A stretch of DNA of 64,000 nucleotides from Goodfellowiella coeruleoviolacea (GTDB lineage Bacteria; Actinomycetota; Actinomycetes; Mycobacteriales; Pseudonocardiaceae). Below the pieces are notes generated by a model. The model was not told the origin of the DNA and ran no database searches. It was given only the letters and a program-made list of their open reading frames with translations. Of the stretch, positions 42,627 to 51,383 are shown piece by piece. The position numbers were made by a program, and so were the translations under genes. Each line of letters opens with the position of its first letter. Positions within the stretch are counted from its first letter, which is position 1. The stretch lies in contig NZ_JAMTCK010000004.1 of the NCBI RefSeq assembly GCF_024171785.1, positions 248,001-312,000 on the forward strand, read 5' to 3'.

Positions 42627-43274
42627 TCACCCGGTCTCGGGCCCGGTCTCGGGATCGGGCTGGGGTTCACCTGACGGCCGCTGGTGGTCGGCCTCGGCCG
42701 GGGCCATCAGCCGGCGGGCGGCCAGCAGCACGGCCGCGCGGGTGCGGTCCTGCTGGGTGCGGGTGTCGCCGCCTAGCAGCATGCGCCGGACCTGGGTGAC
42801 CGACATGGGGTAGGCGACCAGGCTGATCAGCAGCAGCACCAGCATGTCCGGGGTGAACTCGCGGGTGACCGCGCCGCGCTGCTGCGCGGTGGCGATGGCG
42901 GCGGCCTTGTCCGCGTAGTGCGCGGTGCGTTCGGCCTCCGACGGCACGGGCTGGCCGGTCAGTTCCAGCGCCTCCCAGAGCAGCAGCCGGCCCACCTCGG
43001 GGTGTCGCTGGTAGTACTCGTAGAGCCGCTCCGGGTAGGTCTCCAGGTCGTCCGGCTCCACCGGGACCGCCTTGGCCAGCAGGTTCAGCTCGTGTTCGAG
43101 CACCTGGGCGAACAGCCGCTCCTTGTCGCCGAAGTAGGCGTAGATGAGCTGCTTGTTGGCGCCGGCCTGGGCGGCGATGCGTTCCACCCGGGACCCGGCG
43201 ATGCCGTGCGCGGCGAATTCGGCGGCGGCCGCCGCGAAGATGCGGGCCTTGGTGGCCTGGGAGTCCCGGGGCAT
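42627..43274 (-). CDS. TetR family regulator of the adjacent MFS gene
   Basis: A 215-residue repressor. The N-terminal HTH is typical (ARIFAAAAAEFAAHGIAGSR, then RIAAQAGANKQLIYAYFGDK). The C-terminal domain resembles the QacR/AcrR-like TetR_C class and senses an unknown ligand. ATG 43274 lies 6 nt after TACCAT (43281-43286 on the minus strand), so it is probably leaderless. It is divergent from an MFS exporter, and two palindromes in the shared promoter are its obvious binding sites. Confidence 0.93.
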   Translation of the reverse strand: MPRDSQATKARIFAAAAAEFAAHGIAGSRVERIAAQAGANKQLIYAYFGDKERLFAQVLEHELNLLAKAVPVEPDDLETYPERLYEYYQRHPEVGRLLLWEALELTGQPVPSEAERTAHYADKAAAIATAQQRGAVTREFTPDMLVLLLISLVAYPMSVTQVRRMLLGGDTRTQQDRTRAAVLLAARRLMAPAEADHQRPSGEPQPDPETGPETG

Positions 43275-43290
43275 GGGCCGATGGTAACAA

Positions 43291-43362
43291 CAACCAACCA
43301 ACCGGTTGGTTGACAATCGGCGATCACCTGCGGCAGGGTTTCAACCAACTGGTTGGTTGAAA
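43291..43362. promoter_or_regulatory. Divergent promoter with two TetR operators
   Basis: O1 is the perfect palindrome CAACCAACC-GGTTGGTTG (43295-43312). O2 is TTTCAACCAACT-GGTTGGTTGAAA without the hyphen's gap (43339-43362), one central mismatch. Their centres are 47 bp apart. The MFS promoter TTGACA (43310-43315), 18 bp, CAGGGT (43334-43339) has O1 over its -35 and O2 just after its -10. O1 also covers the -35 region of the TetR gene. Confidence 0.85.
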
Positions 43363-43375
43363 AGAAGGGTGACCA

Positions 43376-44632
43376 GTGAACCGGAACCATCCGTCCACCC
43401 CCACGGCCATTCCCGCGACCACGAGTCCCAGCGGCGGACGGGGGTTGGTGCCCGTGGCCGCGCTGTGCTCGGCGGTCACCGTGGCCAACATCTACCTGGC
43501 CCAGCCGGTGGTCGGCCTGATCGCCGCGGACCTGGGCGTGCCCACCGACAGCGCGGGCTGGGTCGCCACCCTCGCGCTGTTCGGCTACGCCCTGGGCGTG
43601 CTGCTGATCGTCCCGCTGGGCGACGTGGCCAACCGGCGCGTCCTGGTCGGCCGGCTCACCGTGGCCACCTCGGTGCTGCTGCTGGCCGCGGCCCTGGCCC
43701 CGGCGCTGCCGGTGCTCGCCCTGCTCGCCGGGCTGGCCGCGCTGACCACGGTGGTCCCCCAGGTGCTCGTCCCCCTGGTCGGGCAGGCGGCCGGCCCGCA
43801 CGGCAGGGCGGTGGCCATGGCCTGGGTCCAGGCCGGGCTGATCTCCGGGATGATGCTGTCCCGCACGGTCGGCGGCCTGGTCGGCGACTGGTTCGGCTGG
43901 CGCGCGGTGTACCTGCTGGCCGCCGCGCTCACCCTGGCCGTCGGCCAGTTGGCCGCCCGCACCCTGCCGCACGAGCAGCCCAGGGACCGGCTGCGCTACC
44001 GCGACCTGCTGCGGTCACTGCCGGCTCTGCTGCGCGAGGAGCCCGAGCTGCGCTGGGCCGGCCTGCGCCAGGCCGCGAGCTTCGCCGCGTTCAACGCGCT
44101 GTGGACCACGCTGGCGCTGCTGCTCACCGGTGCGCCCTACCACCTCAGCGCGGGCGCGGCCGGCCTGTTCGGGCTGCTCGGCCTGGCCGGCGCGGTCATC
44201 GCCCCACTGGCCGGCAGGCTCGCCGACCGCTGGGGCGGGGGCAGGGTGGGCCTGCTCGGCCTGGCCGCGCTCGGGGTGGGCGTGCTGCTGGCCCTGGTCG
44301 CCACGCACGGGATCGGCCTGCTCGTCGCGGCCGTGCTGGTGCTGCCGGTGGGCACGCAGGCCGGGCAGGTGGGCAACCAGGCCGCCGCGCTGGCCGTGCG
44401 GCCGGCCGCGGCCGGCCGGGTGAACACCGCGTTCGTGCTGGCCATCTTCCTGGCCGGGGCACTGGGCTCGGCCCTGGGCACGGCGGCCTTCGGACGCTGG
44501 GGCTGGACCGGCTCCTGCCTGGTCGCCGCCGGGTTCGTGGTGCTTGGCCTGGCGGCCTGCGCGCTGCGCGGGCTGGCCCGGTGGCCCCGGGCGGTCCACC
44601 GCCGGGATGTTGGCAACGTTGTCGGAGCGTGA
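43376..44632 (+). CDS. MFS transporter
   Basis: A 418-residue major facilitator with about 12 membrane helices, resembling drug:H+ antiporters of the DHA type. ANIYLAQPVVGLIAADLGV and GDVANRRVLVGRL (motif A-like loop between helices 2 and 3) are visible. The GTG start is preceded by GAAGGG. Control by the divergent TetR repressor through O1/O2 implies induction by a compound it exports. The substrate is unknown. Confidence 0.92.
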   Translation: MNRNHPSTPTAIPATTSPSGGRGLVPVAALCSAVTVANIYLAQPVVGLIAADLGVPTDSAGWVATLALFGYALGVLLIVPLGDVANRRVLVGRLTVATSVLLLAAALAPALPVLALLAGLAALTTVVPQVLVPLVGQAAGPHGRAVAMAWVQAGLISGMMLSRTVGGLVGDWFGWRAVYLLAAALTLAVGQLAARTLPHEQPRDRLRYRDLLRSLPALLREEPELRWAGLRQAASFAAFNALWTTLALLLTGAPYHLSAGAAGLFGLLGLAGAVIAPLAGRLADRWGGGRVGLLGLAALGVGVLLALVATHGIGLLVAAVLVLPVGTQAGQVGNQAAALAVRPAAAGRVNTAFVLAIFLAGALGSALGTAAFGRWGWTGSCLVAAGFVVLGLAACALRGLARWPRAVHRRDVGNVVGA

Positions 44633-44683
44633 CGAGCCGGACACCGGGCTGCTGCGCGGCCGGTCGGCAACTAAGGTCGGCGC

Positions 44684-45742
44684 ATGTTCTCGGAACTCGC
44701 CGTTCCCGTGATCGTGGCGCCGATGGCCGGTGGGGTGTCCACTCCAGCGCTGGTCGCGGAGGTGGCCAACGCCGGTGGCTTCGGGTTCCTCGCCGCGGGA
44801 TACCTCGGCCTGGACGCGCTGGCGCAGCAGATCGCCGACACCAAGAAGCTCACCGACCGCCCCTTCGGGGTGAACCTGTTCGTGCCCAATCCGAGGGCCA
44901 ACGTCGACCTCGCCGGCTACCGCGAGCGGGTGCGGGCCGAGGCCGACCGCTACGGGGTCGAGCCGGGCGAACCGACCTGGGACGACGACAGCTACCCGGC
45001 CAAGCTGGAACTCGTGCTGGCGCAACGGATTCCCGCGGTGTCGTTCACCTTCGGCCTGCCCGACGCGGACGACGTGAACCGGCTGCACGCGGCGAACTCG
45101 GTGGCCGTGGCCACGGTGACCACACCGGCCGAGGCCAGGCAGGCGAAGGCCATGGGCGTGGACGTGCTGTGCGTGCAGGGCACCGAGGCCGGGGGACACC
45201 GGGGTGTGCACGCCGACGACGGGGTCTCGCCGGGTGGCGGCGAGCAGTACGGGGTGCTGGCCGCGCTCCGGCTGGTCGCGGCCGAGGTGGACCTGCCGCT
45301 GATCGCGGCGGGCGGCCTGGTGCACGGGGCGGACCTGGCCGCGGTGCTGGCCGCCGGCGCGGTGGCCGGCCAGTTCGGCACCGCGTTCCTGGCCTGCCCG
45401 GAGGCCGGCACCCAGCCGGCGCAGCGCGCCGCCCTGGCCGACCGGACCCGGGGAACCGCGCTGACCAGGGCGTTCACCGGCCGGCCCGCACGCGGCCTGG
45501 TGAACCGGTTCCTCCGGGAGAACACCCCGCACGCACCGGCCGCCTACCCCCAGCTGCACCACATGACCCGGCCGGTGCGCGGCGCGTCCGGCCGGGCCGG
45601 TGACCCGGAGGCCATGTCACTGTGGGCCGGCCAGACCTACGCGCTGGCCGAGCCGGCCCCGGCCGCCGAGGTGGTGCGGCGCCTGGCCACCCAGGCCCGG
45701 GCCGCGTTGGCCCAGGCCAGCAGGCGGTTCCCGACCGGGTGA
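44684..45742 (+). CDS. Nitronate monooxygenase family protein
   Basis: FMN-dependent TIM-barrel enzyme of 352 residues that oxidises alkyl nitronates such as propionate-3-nitronate. Seen are VIVAPMAGGVSTPAL at the start, GFLAAGYLG, VLCVQGTEAGGHRGVH and the FMN-phosphate loop IAAGGLVHGADLAAVLAAGA. The ATG lies 6 nt after TAAGGT (44672-44677), hence a leaderless mRNA. It follows the MFS gene by 51 bases but has its own promoter. 2-nitropropane dioxygenase is an older name for the same family. Confidence 0.92.
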   Translation: MFSELAVPVIVAPMAGGVSTPALVAEVANAGGFGFLAAGYLGLDALAQQIADTKKLTDRPFGVNLFVPNPRANVDLAGYRERVRAEADRYGVEPGEPTWDDDSYPAKLELVLAQRIPAVSFTFGLPDADDVNRLHAANSVAVATVTTPAEARQAKAMGVDVLCVQGTEAGGHRGVHADDGVSPGGGEQYGVLAALRLVAAEVDLPLIAAGGLVHGADLAAVLAAGAVAGQFGTAFLACPEAGTQPAQRAALADRTRGTALTRAFTGRPARGLVNRFLRENTPHAPAAYPQLHHMTRPVRGASGRAGDPEAMSLWAGQTYALAEPAPAAEVVRRLATQARAALAQASRRFPTG

Positions 45743-45774
45743 GCGCCAGCGCCGCCGCACCCGGTTCACCCGGC

Positions 45775-47271
45775 TCACCCGGTCGAGCCGGGCGTCCCGT
45801 CGGTCCGCGCCGCACCGGATGACCCGGCCGGCTGGTTGAGCAGCGAGTGCCGGCGGCTGTAGCCGAAGTAGACGCCCAGGCCGATCAGGAACCACACCGC
45901 GAAGCGCAGCCAGGTCGCCGGGGCCAGGAAGGTGATCAGCCAAAGCGAGAAGACCACCCCGATGATCGGCACCACCGGCATGCCCGGGGTGCGGAAGGTG
46001 CGGGGCAGGTCGGGCTGGCGGTAGCGCAGCACGATCACGGCCACGCACACCACCACGAACGCGAGCAGGATGCCGATGTTGGTCAGTTCGGCGGCCTCGC
46101 CGATCGGCAGGAACCCGGCGATCAGCGCGGAGGCACCGCCCACGATCCAGGTGATCCGGGTGGGCACCTTGCGCACCGGGTGGGTCTTGGCGAACCACCG
46201 GGGCAGCAGCCCGTCGCGGCTCATCGAGAACCACACCCGGCTGGCGCCGAGCATGAAGGTGAACAGCACGGTGAGGATGCCCAGGATCGCGCCGACCGCG
46301 ATCACCGAGCCGAGCAGCGGCATGCCGATGTCGGCGAACGCGCTGGAGAACGCGCTCTCCGCGTTGACGTCCCGGTAGTTCACCATGCCGGTGAGCACCA
46401 GGCAGGCCAGCACGTACAGCACCATGGAGATGCCCAGCGAGTAGATGATGGCCCTGGGCATGTGCCGCTGGGCGTCCTTGGACTCCTCGGCGGCGGTGCT
46501 CATGGCGTCGTAGCCGAACACCGCGAAGAACACGGTGGCCGCGCCGGTCATCGCCCCGGACATGCCGAACGGGAAGAACGGGTTGTAATTGGCGGTGTTG
46601 ATGTGGAACACGCCGACCGCGATCACCACCAGCACCACCGCGATCTTGAGGTAGACCAGGGTGGACTCGAACCGGGCCGCGTTGCGCATGCCCTGGTTGA
46701 GCACGAACGCGATCAGCAGGCACAGCAGCACCGCGAACAGGTTCACCCGGTAGCTGCCCGGCGCGATGCCGCCGGTCTCGGTGCCGGGCGCGCCCAGCAT
46801 CCAGGTGGGCAGGTGGATGCCGAGCAGTCCCACCAGGTCGTTGAAGTAGCCGGAGATGCCGATCGCGACCACGGCGACGATCGCGGTGTACTCCAGCAGC
46901 AGGTCCCATCCGATGAACCAGCCGGCGATCTCGCCGAGCACGGCGTAGCCGTAGGTGTAGGCGGAGCCGGCCTTGGGGATCAGCCCGGCGAACTCGGCGT
47001 AGGAGAACGCCGCCGCCGCACTGGCCACGCCGGCGACCAGGAACGAGATCAACACGGCTGGGCCGGCGGTCTGGTTGGCCACCGCGCCGGCCAGCGAGAA
47101 GATGCCCGCGCCGATGATGCCGCCGATCCCGATGGCGGTGAGCTGCCACAGGCCCAGCGTCCGGTGCAGTCCGGCCGGCCCCTGCTCGCCGTTCTCGCCG
47201 GTGATCTGCTCGATCGGTTTGCGCCGGAACAACCCCGAACCGGGACCCAAGCCGCGTTGCGCTGAGGTCAT
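45775..47271 (-). CDS. APC family amino acid permease
   Basis: A 498-residue permease with 12-14 membrane helices. The first helix has the substrate-binding break TAIGIGGIIGAGIFSLAGA; AGSAYTYGYAVLGEIAGW and FFAVFGYDAMSTAAEESKDA are cationic-amino-acid-transporter (CAT) hallmarks. Import of an amino acid is inferred, with cationic ones most likely. GGGAGG lies 5 nt upstream of the ATG. It is convergent with the nitronate monooxygenase gene. Confidence 0.93.
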   Translation of the reverse strand: MTSAQRGLGPGSGLFRRKPIEQITGENGEQGPAGLHRTLGLWQLTAIGIGGIIGAGIFSLAGAVANQTAGPAVLISFLVAGVASAAAAFSYAEFAGLIPKAGSAYTYGYAVLGEIAGWFIGWDLLLEYTAIVAVVAIGISGYFNDLVGLLGIHLPTWMLGAPGTETGGIAPGSYRVNLFAVLLCLLIAFVLNQGMRNAARFESTLVYLKIAVVLVVIAVGVFHINTANYNPFFPFGMSGAMTGAATVFFAVFGYDAMSTAAEESKDAQRHMPRAIIYSLGISMVLYVLACLVLTGMVNYRDVNAESAFSSAFADIGMPLLGSVIAVGAILGILTVLFTFMLGASRVWFSMSRDGLLPRWFAKTHPVRKVPTRITWIVGGASALIAGFLPIGEAAELTNIGILLAFVVVCVAVIVLRYRQPDLPRTFRTPGMPVVPIIGVVFSLWLITFLAPATWLRFAVWFLIGLGVYFGYSRRHSLLNQPAGSSGAARTDGTPGSTG

Positions 47272-47463
47272 GGTCGCCTCCCTACCTGTGGCTGGTTCCT
47301 GCCCGGCTCGGCACGGTAACCGAACCAGCCCCGACTGGTTTCGGCGAACCGTACGCGGAGCGAACCCGAGGTTCCTTGTCTGACCGGACGAGGTGTGACC
47401 CAGCTCATTGTGGGTGAGGACAAGCTGGTTCGGGTGCGGGCGCTGGTCGGCGATCCTGCCCAG

Positions 47464-47557
47464 AGTGGGGTTGACGCGGAGTGGGGTTGACGCGGAGTGG
47501 GGTTGACGCGGAGTGGGGTTGACGCAGAGCGGAGTTGACGTGGAGCGGGGGTTGACC
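47464..47557 (+). repeat. 16-bp iteron-like array upstream of SGNH esterase
   Basis: The unit AGTGGGGTTGACGCGG starts at 47464, 47480 and 47496, with diverged copies at 47512, 47528 and 47544 (the last partial). Every copy keeps TTGAC. The array lies about 40 bp upstream of the esterase start region and spans eight turns of helix at 16-bp steps. The rest of 47272-47463 holds the APC promoter region and no gene. Confidence 0.85.
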
Positions 47558-47594
47558 AGGCCGGTGCTCGGGCCGGCCGGAGAGGTGTGTGCGC

Positions 47595-48890
47595 GTGTGG
47601 CGGAAGTGCGTCCACCGGATGCGGTTCACTGGCCTCGTTGTCGCGCTGGCCAGCGTGGCGGCCGGACTCGTGGTCTCCTCGGCGCCGGCCACGGCCGACA
47701 GCGACCGGGGCGGCCGGCCTGACCGGGGCTGGTTCACCGCGTGGGCCCAGTCGCAGCAGAACCTGGCCCCGACCACGTTGACCAACCAGTCCGTCCGGAT
47801 GATCACCCATCTCAGCCAGGGTGGCGACGCGGTGCGGGTGCGGCTGCAGAACCAGTTCGGCACCGCGCCGATCACCATCGACTCGGCCGCGGTCGCCCGG
47901 GCCGGCGCGGGGGCGGACCTGGTCGCCGGCACCAGCCAGGCGCTCACCTTCGGCGGCCGGCGCTCGGTGACCATCCCGGCCGGTGGCGAGGTGTGGAGCG
48001 ACCACACCGGCCTGGTCACCCGGCCCCAGGACGACATCGCGGTGAGCGTGTACGTGGCCGGCACGCTCGTGCCCGGCCAGCACGTGTCCGCGTTCCGGGA
48101 CAACTACCTGACCCCACCGGGAGCCGGCGACCAGGTCGGTGCCGAGTCCGGCGCCGCCTACACCCGGACGGTGGGCGCCACCTACCTGGTCAGCGCGGTC
48201 GACGTGCACAACCCCCGGCTGCGCGGCACGGTCGTGGCGTTCGGCAGCTCGGTGGTGGACGGCACCGGCAGCACCCACTGCGGACCGGGCTGCACCGAGA
48301 CCGGCACCAACCGGCGCTGGACCGACGTGCTGGCCAGGCGGGTCGCCGCGGAACTGCCGCCGGACCAGCAGCTGGCGGTCGTCAACGCGGGCATCGGCGG
48401 AACGGCCAGTTCGGCCGCCTGCCCGAACGCGCCGGCCAGCGCGGCCGGCCTGGACGCGCTGGCCCGCCTGGACCGGGACGTGCTCGCCCTGCACGGGGTG
48501 GTCGGGGTGATCTACTACTACGGCACCAACGACCTGGCCTACGGCTGCACCGCCGCACCGGTGCTGGACAGCTACCGGGCGGTGTTCCAGCGGCTGCGCG
48601 CCGCCGGGATCAGGGTGTACGTCACGCCGATCACGCCGAGGCCCGGCTACTCCGACCAGAACAACCGGGACCGGCACGAGGTGGGCACGTTCGTGGGGAA
48701 GTGGAACAGCTGCGGCGGCACCTGCGACGGCGTGGTGGACTTCGACCAGGTGCTGCGGGACCCGCTGCGGCCGAACAGCATCAACCCGGCCTACGACACC
48801 GGCGACGGGGTGCACGCCAACATCGCCGGCCAGCAGGCGCTCGGCGACTACGTGTCCCTGCCCATGCTGGTCCCGGCGGGGCCCAGGTAG
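47595..48890 (+). CDS. Secreted SGNH/GDSL hydrolase
   Basis: An exported esterase/lipase-like protein of about 431 residues. A signal peptide (MRFTGLVVALASVAAGLVVS, cleavage near ATA-DSD) precedes a beta domain and then the SGNH core: AFGSSVVDG (nucleophile serine), YYYGTNDL (block III) and DTGDGVHANIAG (Asp-His). Several cysteine pairs suit the extracellular space. GTG 47595 is preferred because GGAGAGG stands 9 nt upstream; GTG 47589 and ATG 47619 are alternatives. Expression may depend on the TTGAC iterons upstream. Confidence 0.88.
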   Translation: MWRKCVHRMRFTGLVVALASVAAGLVVSSAPATADSDRGGRPDRGWFTAWAQSQQNLAPTTLTNQSVRMITHLSQGGDAVRVRLQNQFGTAPITIDSAAVARAGAGADLVAGTSQALTFGGRRSVTIPAGGEVWSDHTGLVTRPQDDIAVSVYVAGTLVPGQHVSAFRDNYLTPPGAGDQVGAESGAAYTRTVGATYLVSAVDVHNPRLRGTVVAFGSSVVDGTGSTHCGPGCTETGTNRRWTDVLARRVAAELPPDQQLAVVNAGIGGTASSAACPNAPASAAGLDALARLDRDVLALHGVVGVIYYYGTNDLAYGCTAAPVLDSYRAVFQRLRAAGIRVYVTPITPRPGYSDQNNRDRHEVGTFVGKWNSCGGTCDGVVDFDQVLRDPLRPNSINPAYDTGDGVHANIAGQQALGDYVSLPMLVPAGPR

Positions 48891-48896
48891 CCGGAC

Positions 48897-48969
48897 GTAC
48901 CCGAGTGTCCGGGGGACACCGGGGTGTCCGGGGGAAACAGTGTCCTCGGGAAACAGTGTCCTCGGGTAC
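48897..48969. terminator. Compound inverted-repeat terminator between convergent genes
   Basis: GTACCCGAG (48897-48905) and CTCGGGTAC (48961-48969) flank the hairpin GTGTCC-ggg-GGACAC (48905-48919) and a direct repeat of GGGAAACAGTGTCCTC (near 48933-48965). Lying between two gene ends, it probably stops transcription from both sides. Confidence 0.65.
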
Positions 48970-48989
48970 CCCGGTGTCCGCCGGCCGGG

Positions 48990-49955
48990 TCAGCGGGTGA
49001 ACACGGTCTTGCCGGCGGTCTCACCGGCCAGCATGGCGCGGAAGCCCTCCTCGGCCCGCTCCAGGGGCAGCTCGGTGCCGATCACCGGCCGCACCCCGGA
49101 CAGCTCGCAGAACCGCAGCAGGTCGGCGAGTTCGTCGCGGGTGCCCATGGTCGCGCCCACCACGCGCATCTGCAGGAAGAACAACCGGGACAGCTCGGCG
49201 TCGGCGTCGCCGCCGCTGGTGGCGCCGGACACCACGATGATCCCGCCCGGCTTGAGCGACTTCATCGAGTGCGACCAGGTGGCCTTGCCCACGGTCTCGA
49301 AGACCGCGTCGACCCGCTCGGGCAGCCGCGCGCCGGTCTCGAACGCGGCGTGCGCGCCCAACCGCTCGGCCAGCGCGCGCTTGCGCTCGCTGCGGCCGGT
49401 CACCCAGACCCGGAACCCGGCGGCGCGGCCCAACGCGATCAGCGCGGTGGACACCCCGCCGGAGGCGCCCTGGACCAGCATGGTCTGCCCGGGGCGCAGC
49501 CCGGACTTCACGAACAGCATCCGGTAGGCGGTCAGCCAGGCCGTGCCCATGCAGGCGGCCTCGGCGAAGGACAGCCCGGCCGGCTTGGGCAGCACGTTGC
49601 GCGCGGGCACGACCACGTGGTCGGCGAAGGTGCCCTGGTGCTTCTCGGTGAGCAGGGTCCGCTTGGGGTCCATGGTCTCGTCGCCGACCCAGCCCGGGTC
49701 GCTGATCACCGAGTGCAGCATCACCTCGGTGCCGTCGTCGAGCACGCCGGCCCCGTCACAGCCGAGGATCATCGGGAACCGGTCGGGCTTGATGCCCACG
49801 CCCCGCAGGGTCCACAGGTCGTGCATGTTCAGGCTGGCGGCGCGGATGGCGACCCGGACCCACCCGTCCGGGACCTCGGGCTCGGGGCGTTCCCCGATCC
49901 GGAGCGCGGCCAGCGGGTCCTGGGCGTTGGGCTCTGCTGCGTACACGGCGAACAT
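48990..49955 (-). CDS. MDR family zinc-independent oxidoreductase (quinone reductase-like)
   Basis: A 321-residue medium-chain dehydrogenase/reductase. The GroES-like part includes ILGCDGAGVL without a structural zinc lobe, and the Rossmann fold has VQGASGGVSTALIALGRAAG. NADPH-dependent reduction of an enone or quinone is likely; the substrate is unknown. The ATG lies 6 nt after TAAGTT (49962-49967 on the minus strand), so the mRNA is probably leaderless. It is divergent from the small-protein/barstar cassette. Confidence 0.9.
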   Translation of the reverse strand: MFAVYAAEPNAQDPLAALRIGERPEPEVPDGWVRVAIRAASLNMHDLWTLRGVGIKPDRFPMILGCDGAGVLDDGTEVMLHSVISDPGWVGDETMDPKRTLLTEKHQGTFADHVVVPARNVLPKPAGLSFAEAACMGTAWLTAYRMLFVKSGLRPGQTMLVQGASGGVSTALIALGRAAGFRVWVTGRSERKRALAERLGAHAAFETGARLPERVDAVFETVGKATWSHSMKSLKPGGIIVVSGATSGGDADAELSRLFFLQMRVVGATMGTRDELADLLRFCELSGVRPVIGTELPLERAEEGFRAMLAGETAGKTVFTR

Positions 49956-50031
49956 GTCGGCAACTTACCGAGGGCCGCCCCGGCCGTCCCGTGATGCGGG
50001 TCACCAGCGTGGCCGGAGCTACCCTGACGGG

Positions 50032-50283
50032 GTGATGGACTGGCTGGCGGAGTGGTGGGACGGGGTCGAGCTGTGGCTGACCCAGCTCTGGTTCCCGTTC
50101 CAGTTCACCCTGGTCATGGTGGTGCTGCTGCCGCTGTGCCTCGGCGTTGCCTGGTTCATCGACCGGGTGGTGGACCGGGTGTCGGCCCGGATCACCCCGG
50201 TCCACGACGCCGAGCCGCCGGTGCGCACCGAGCGCGGCCGCCGGGAGCAACCTGGCCAGGCCGGCGTGGGAACTGGTTCGTAG
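50032..50283 (+). CDS. Small single-pass membrane protein, unknown
   Basis: An 83-residue protein I do not recognise. A Trp-rich amphipathic start (MDWLAEWWDG) precedes one hydrophobic helix (about residues 22-45, TLVMVVLLPLCLGVAWFI) and a charged tail. GTG 50032 fits a leaderless start, 6 nt after TACCCT (50020-50025); ATG 50035 is the next codon. The next small membrane gene starts 10 bases after its stop. Confidence 0.7.
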   Translation: MMDWLAEWWDGVELWLTQLWFPFQFTLVMVVLLPLCLGVAWFIDRVVDRVSARITPVHDAEPPVRTERGRREQPGQAGVGTGS

Positions 50284-50292
50284 GGTGGTTCG

Positions 50293-50382
50293 GTGAACTC
50301 TCGCAGGCGTGTGACCGTGGCGCTGGTCGGGCTGATCGCGCTGGTCGTGGTGGCCTGGCTGGTGCAGGAGCTGGGGCGGTGA
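50293..50382 (+). CDS. 29-residue membrane peptide, leaderless
   Basis: A very short gene. GTG 50293 stands exactly 6 nt after TAGGGT (50281-50286), the -10 pattern of leaderless genes in this window. The peptide is three basic residues (SRRR) followed by one hydrophobic helix (VALVGLIALVVVAWLV) and an EL-GR tail, a signal-anchor or membrane-toxin-like shape. Its TGA overlaps the barstar GTG at 50379, so the two should be translationally coupled. I find no named family. It could also act mainly as a device to set barstar translation. Confidence 0.65.
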   Translation: MNSRRRVTVALVGLIALVVVAWLVQELGR

Positions 50383-50750
50383 CCCAACCGGCCGACAGCC
50401 GGGCGGGCGACCGGGCCGTCGCGGCGGCCGTCGCCGAGGCCGAGCAGCGCGGTGCCCACCCGCACGTGGTGGACACCCGCACGGTCACGGCCAAGCGCGA
50501 GGTGCTCGCCGCGATCGCCGGCGCGCTGGCGTTTCCCGAGTGGTTCGGGCACAACCTGGACGCGCTCCACGACTGCCTGGTGGACCTGTCCTGGCTGCCG
50601 GCCGGCGAGCACGTGCTGGTCTGGGTGGGCGCGCACCGGCTGCGCGAGCGCGATCCGGGCACCGCCGAGGCGGTGCGGCAGACCGTGGCCGACGCGGTCG
50701 AGGCGACCAGGTCGGGCGAGCGCCCGGTCAGCGTGGTGCTGCTCGACTGA
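50379..50750 (+). CDS. Barstar family protein
   Basis: A 123-residue homologue of barstar, the tight inhibitor of the RNase barnase. The family core FPEWFGHNLDALHDCLVDL is clear, and the preceding strand VVDTRTV and final strand VSVVLLD fit the fold. The GTG start overlaps the stop of the 29-residue peptide. No barnase/RNase gene is beside it, so it could inhibit a distant or incoming nuclease, or have another partner. Confidence 0.88.
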   Translation: MTQPADSRAGDRAVAAAVAEAEQRGAHPHVVDTRTVTAKREVLAAIAGALAFPEWFGHNLDALHDCLVDLSWLPAGEHVLVWVGAHRLRERDPGTAEAVRQTVADAVEATRSGERPVSVVLLD

Positions 50751-50790
50751 GGGCGGCGTGCGCCGCTCGGCCGGGTCGGGGGCCCGGTAC

Positions 50791-51321
50791 TCAGTCCAGG
50801 AACAGTTCGGCCAGCCGGGGCAGGTGCTGGCGGTGTGACCGCTCGTCGTCGATGCGGACGGTGCGGTCCAGTTCCGGGAGCTGGACGCTGACCCGGGGCG
50901 GGGGCATGTCCTGGCCGGTGGCGGTCTGGTGGGCCTCCCAGGGCACGGCGAGCACGGACTCGGCCTCCAGCAACACCTGGTCCTGGGCGGCGGCCTGGAC
51001 CGCGGGCAGCTCGGCGAGGCGGTCGGGCTCGGCCACCACCCGCTCGAACACCTCCCGGCCCTGGGCGATCAGCCAGCCGCGGAAGTAGTCGAACCCGTCG
51101 TCGGAACAGCCGTCGTTGATCAGGTAGGCCGCCGCCCACAGCCGGGCGCGGTAGGCGACGGCCAGCAACTCGTCCAGTGGCCGCTGGGCCGCGACGATCT
51201 CCGCGACCGGACGGGTGGCCAGCAGGGCCGCGGCCCTGTCCGCCACCGCGTCGGCGTCCGTGGTGTCCACGACCTCGGCGCGAGCCTGGTCGATGAGCCT
51301 CCAGAACTGCTCGATGGTCAT
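50791..51321 (-). CDS. DUF4240 domain protein
   Basis: A 176-residue protein with the DUF4240 pattern: MTIEQFWRLIDQAR at the start, then AAYLINDGCSDDGFDYFRGW and LIAQGREVFE. The function is unknown; such proteins often accompany WGR/HEAT-type or polymorphic-toxin loci, which I do not see here beyond the convergent barstar. ATG 51321 is 6 nt after CATACT (51328-51333 on the minus strand), a near-consensus -10 box. Codon use is ordinary. Confidence 0.85.
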   Translation of the reverse strand: MTIEQFWRLIDQARAEVVDTTDADAVADRAAALLATRPVAEIVAAQRPLDELLAVAYRARLWAAAYLINDGCSDDGFDYFRGWLIAQGREVFERVVAEPDRLAELPAVQAAAQDQVLLEAESVLAVPWEAHQTATGQDMPPPRVSVQLPELDRTVRIDDERSHRQHLPRLAELFLD

Positions 51322-51383
51322 GGTCGGAGTATGTCGGCCGGGGCTGACATCCCAGGACGGGTGAGCACCGGGCGCGAAGCGGG

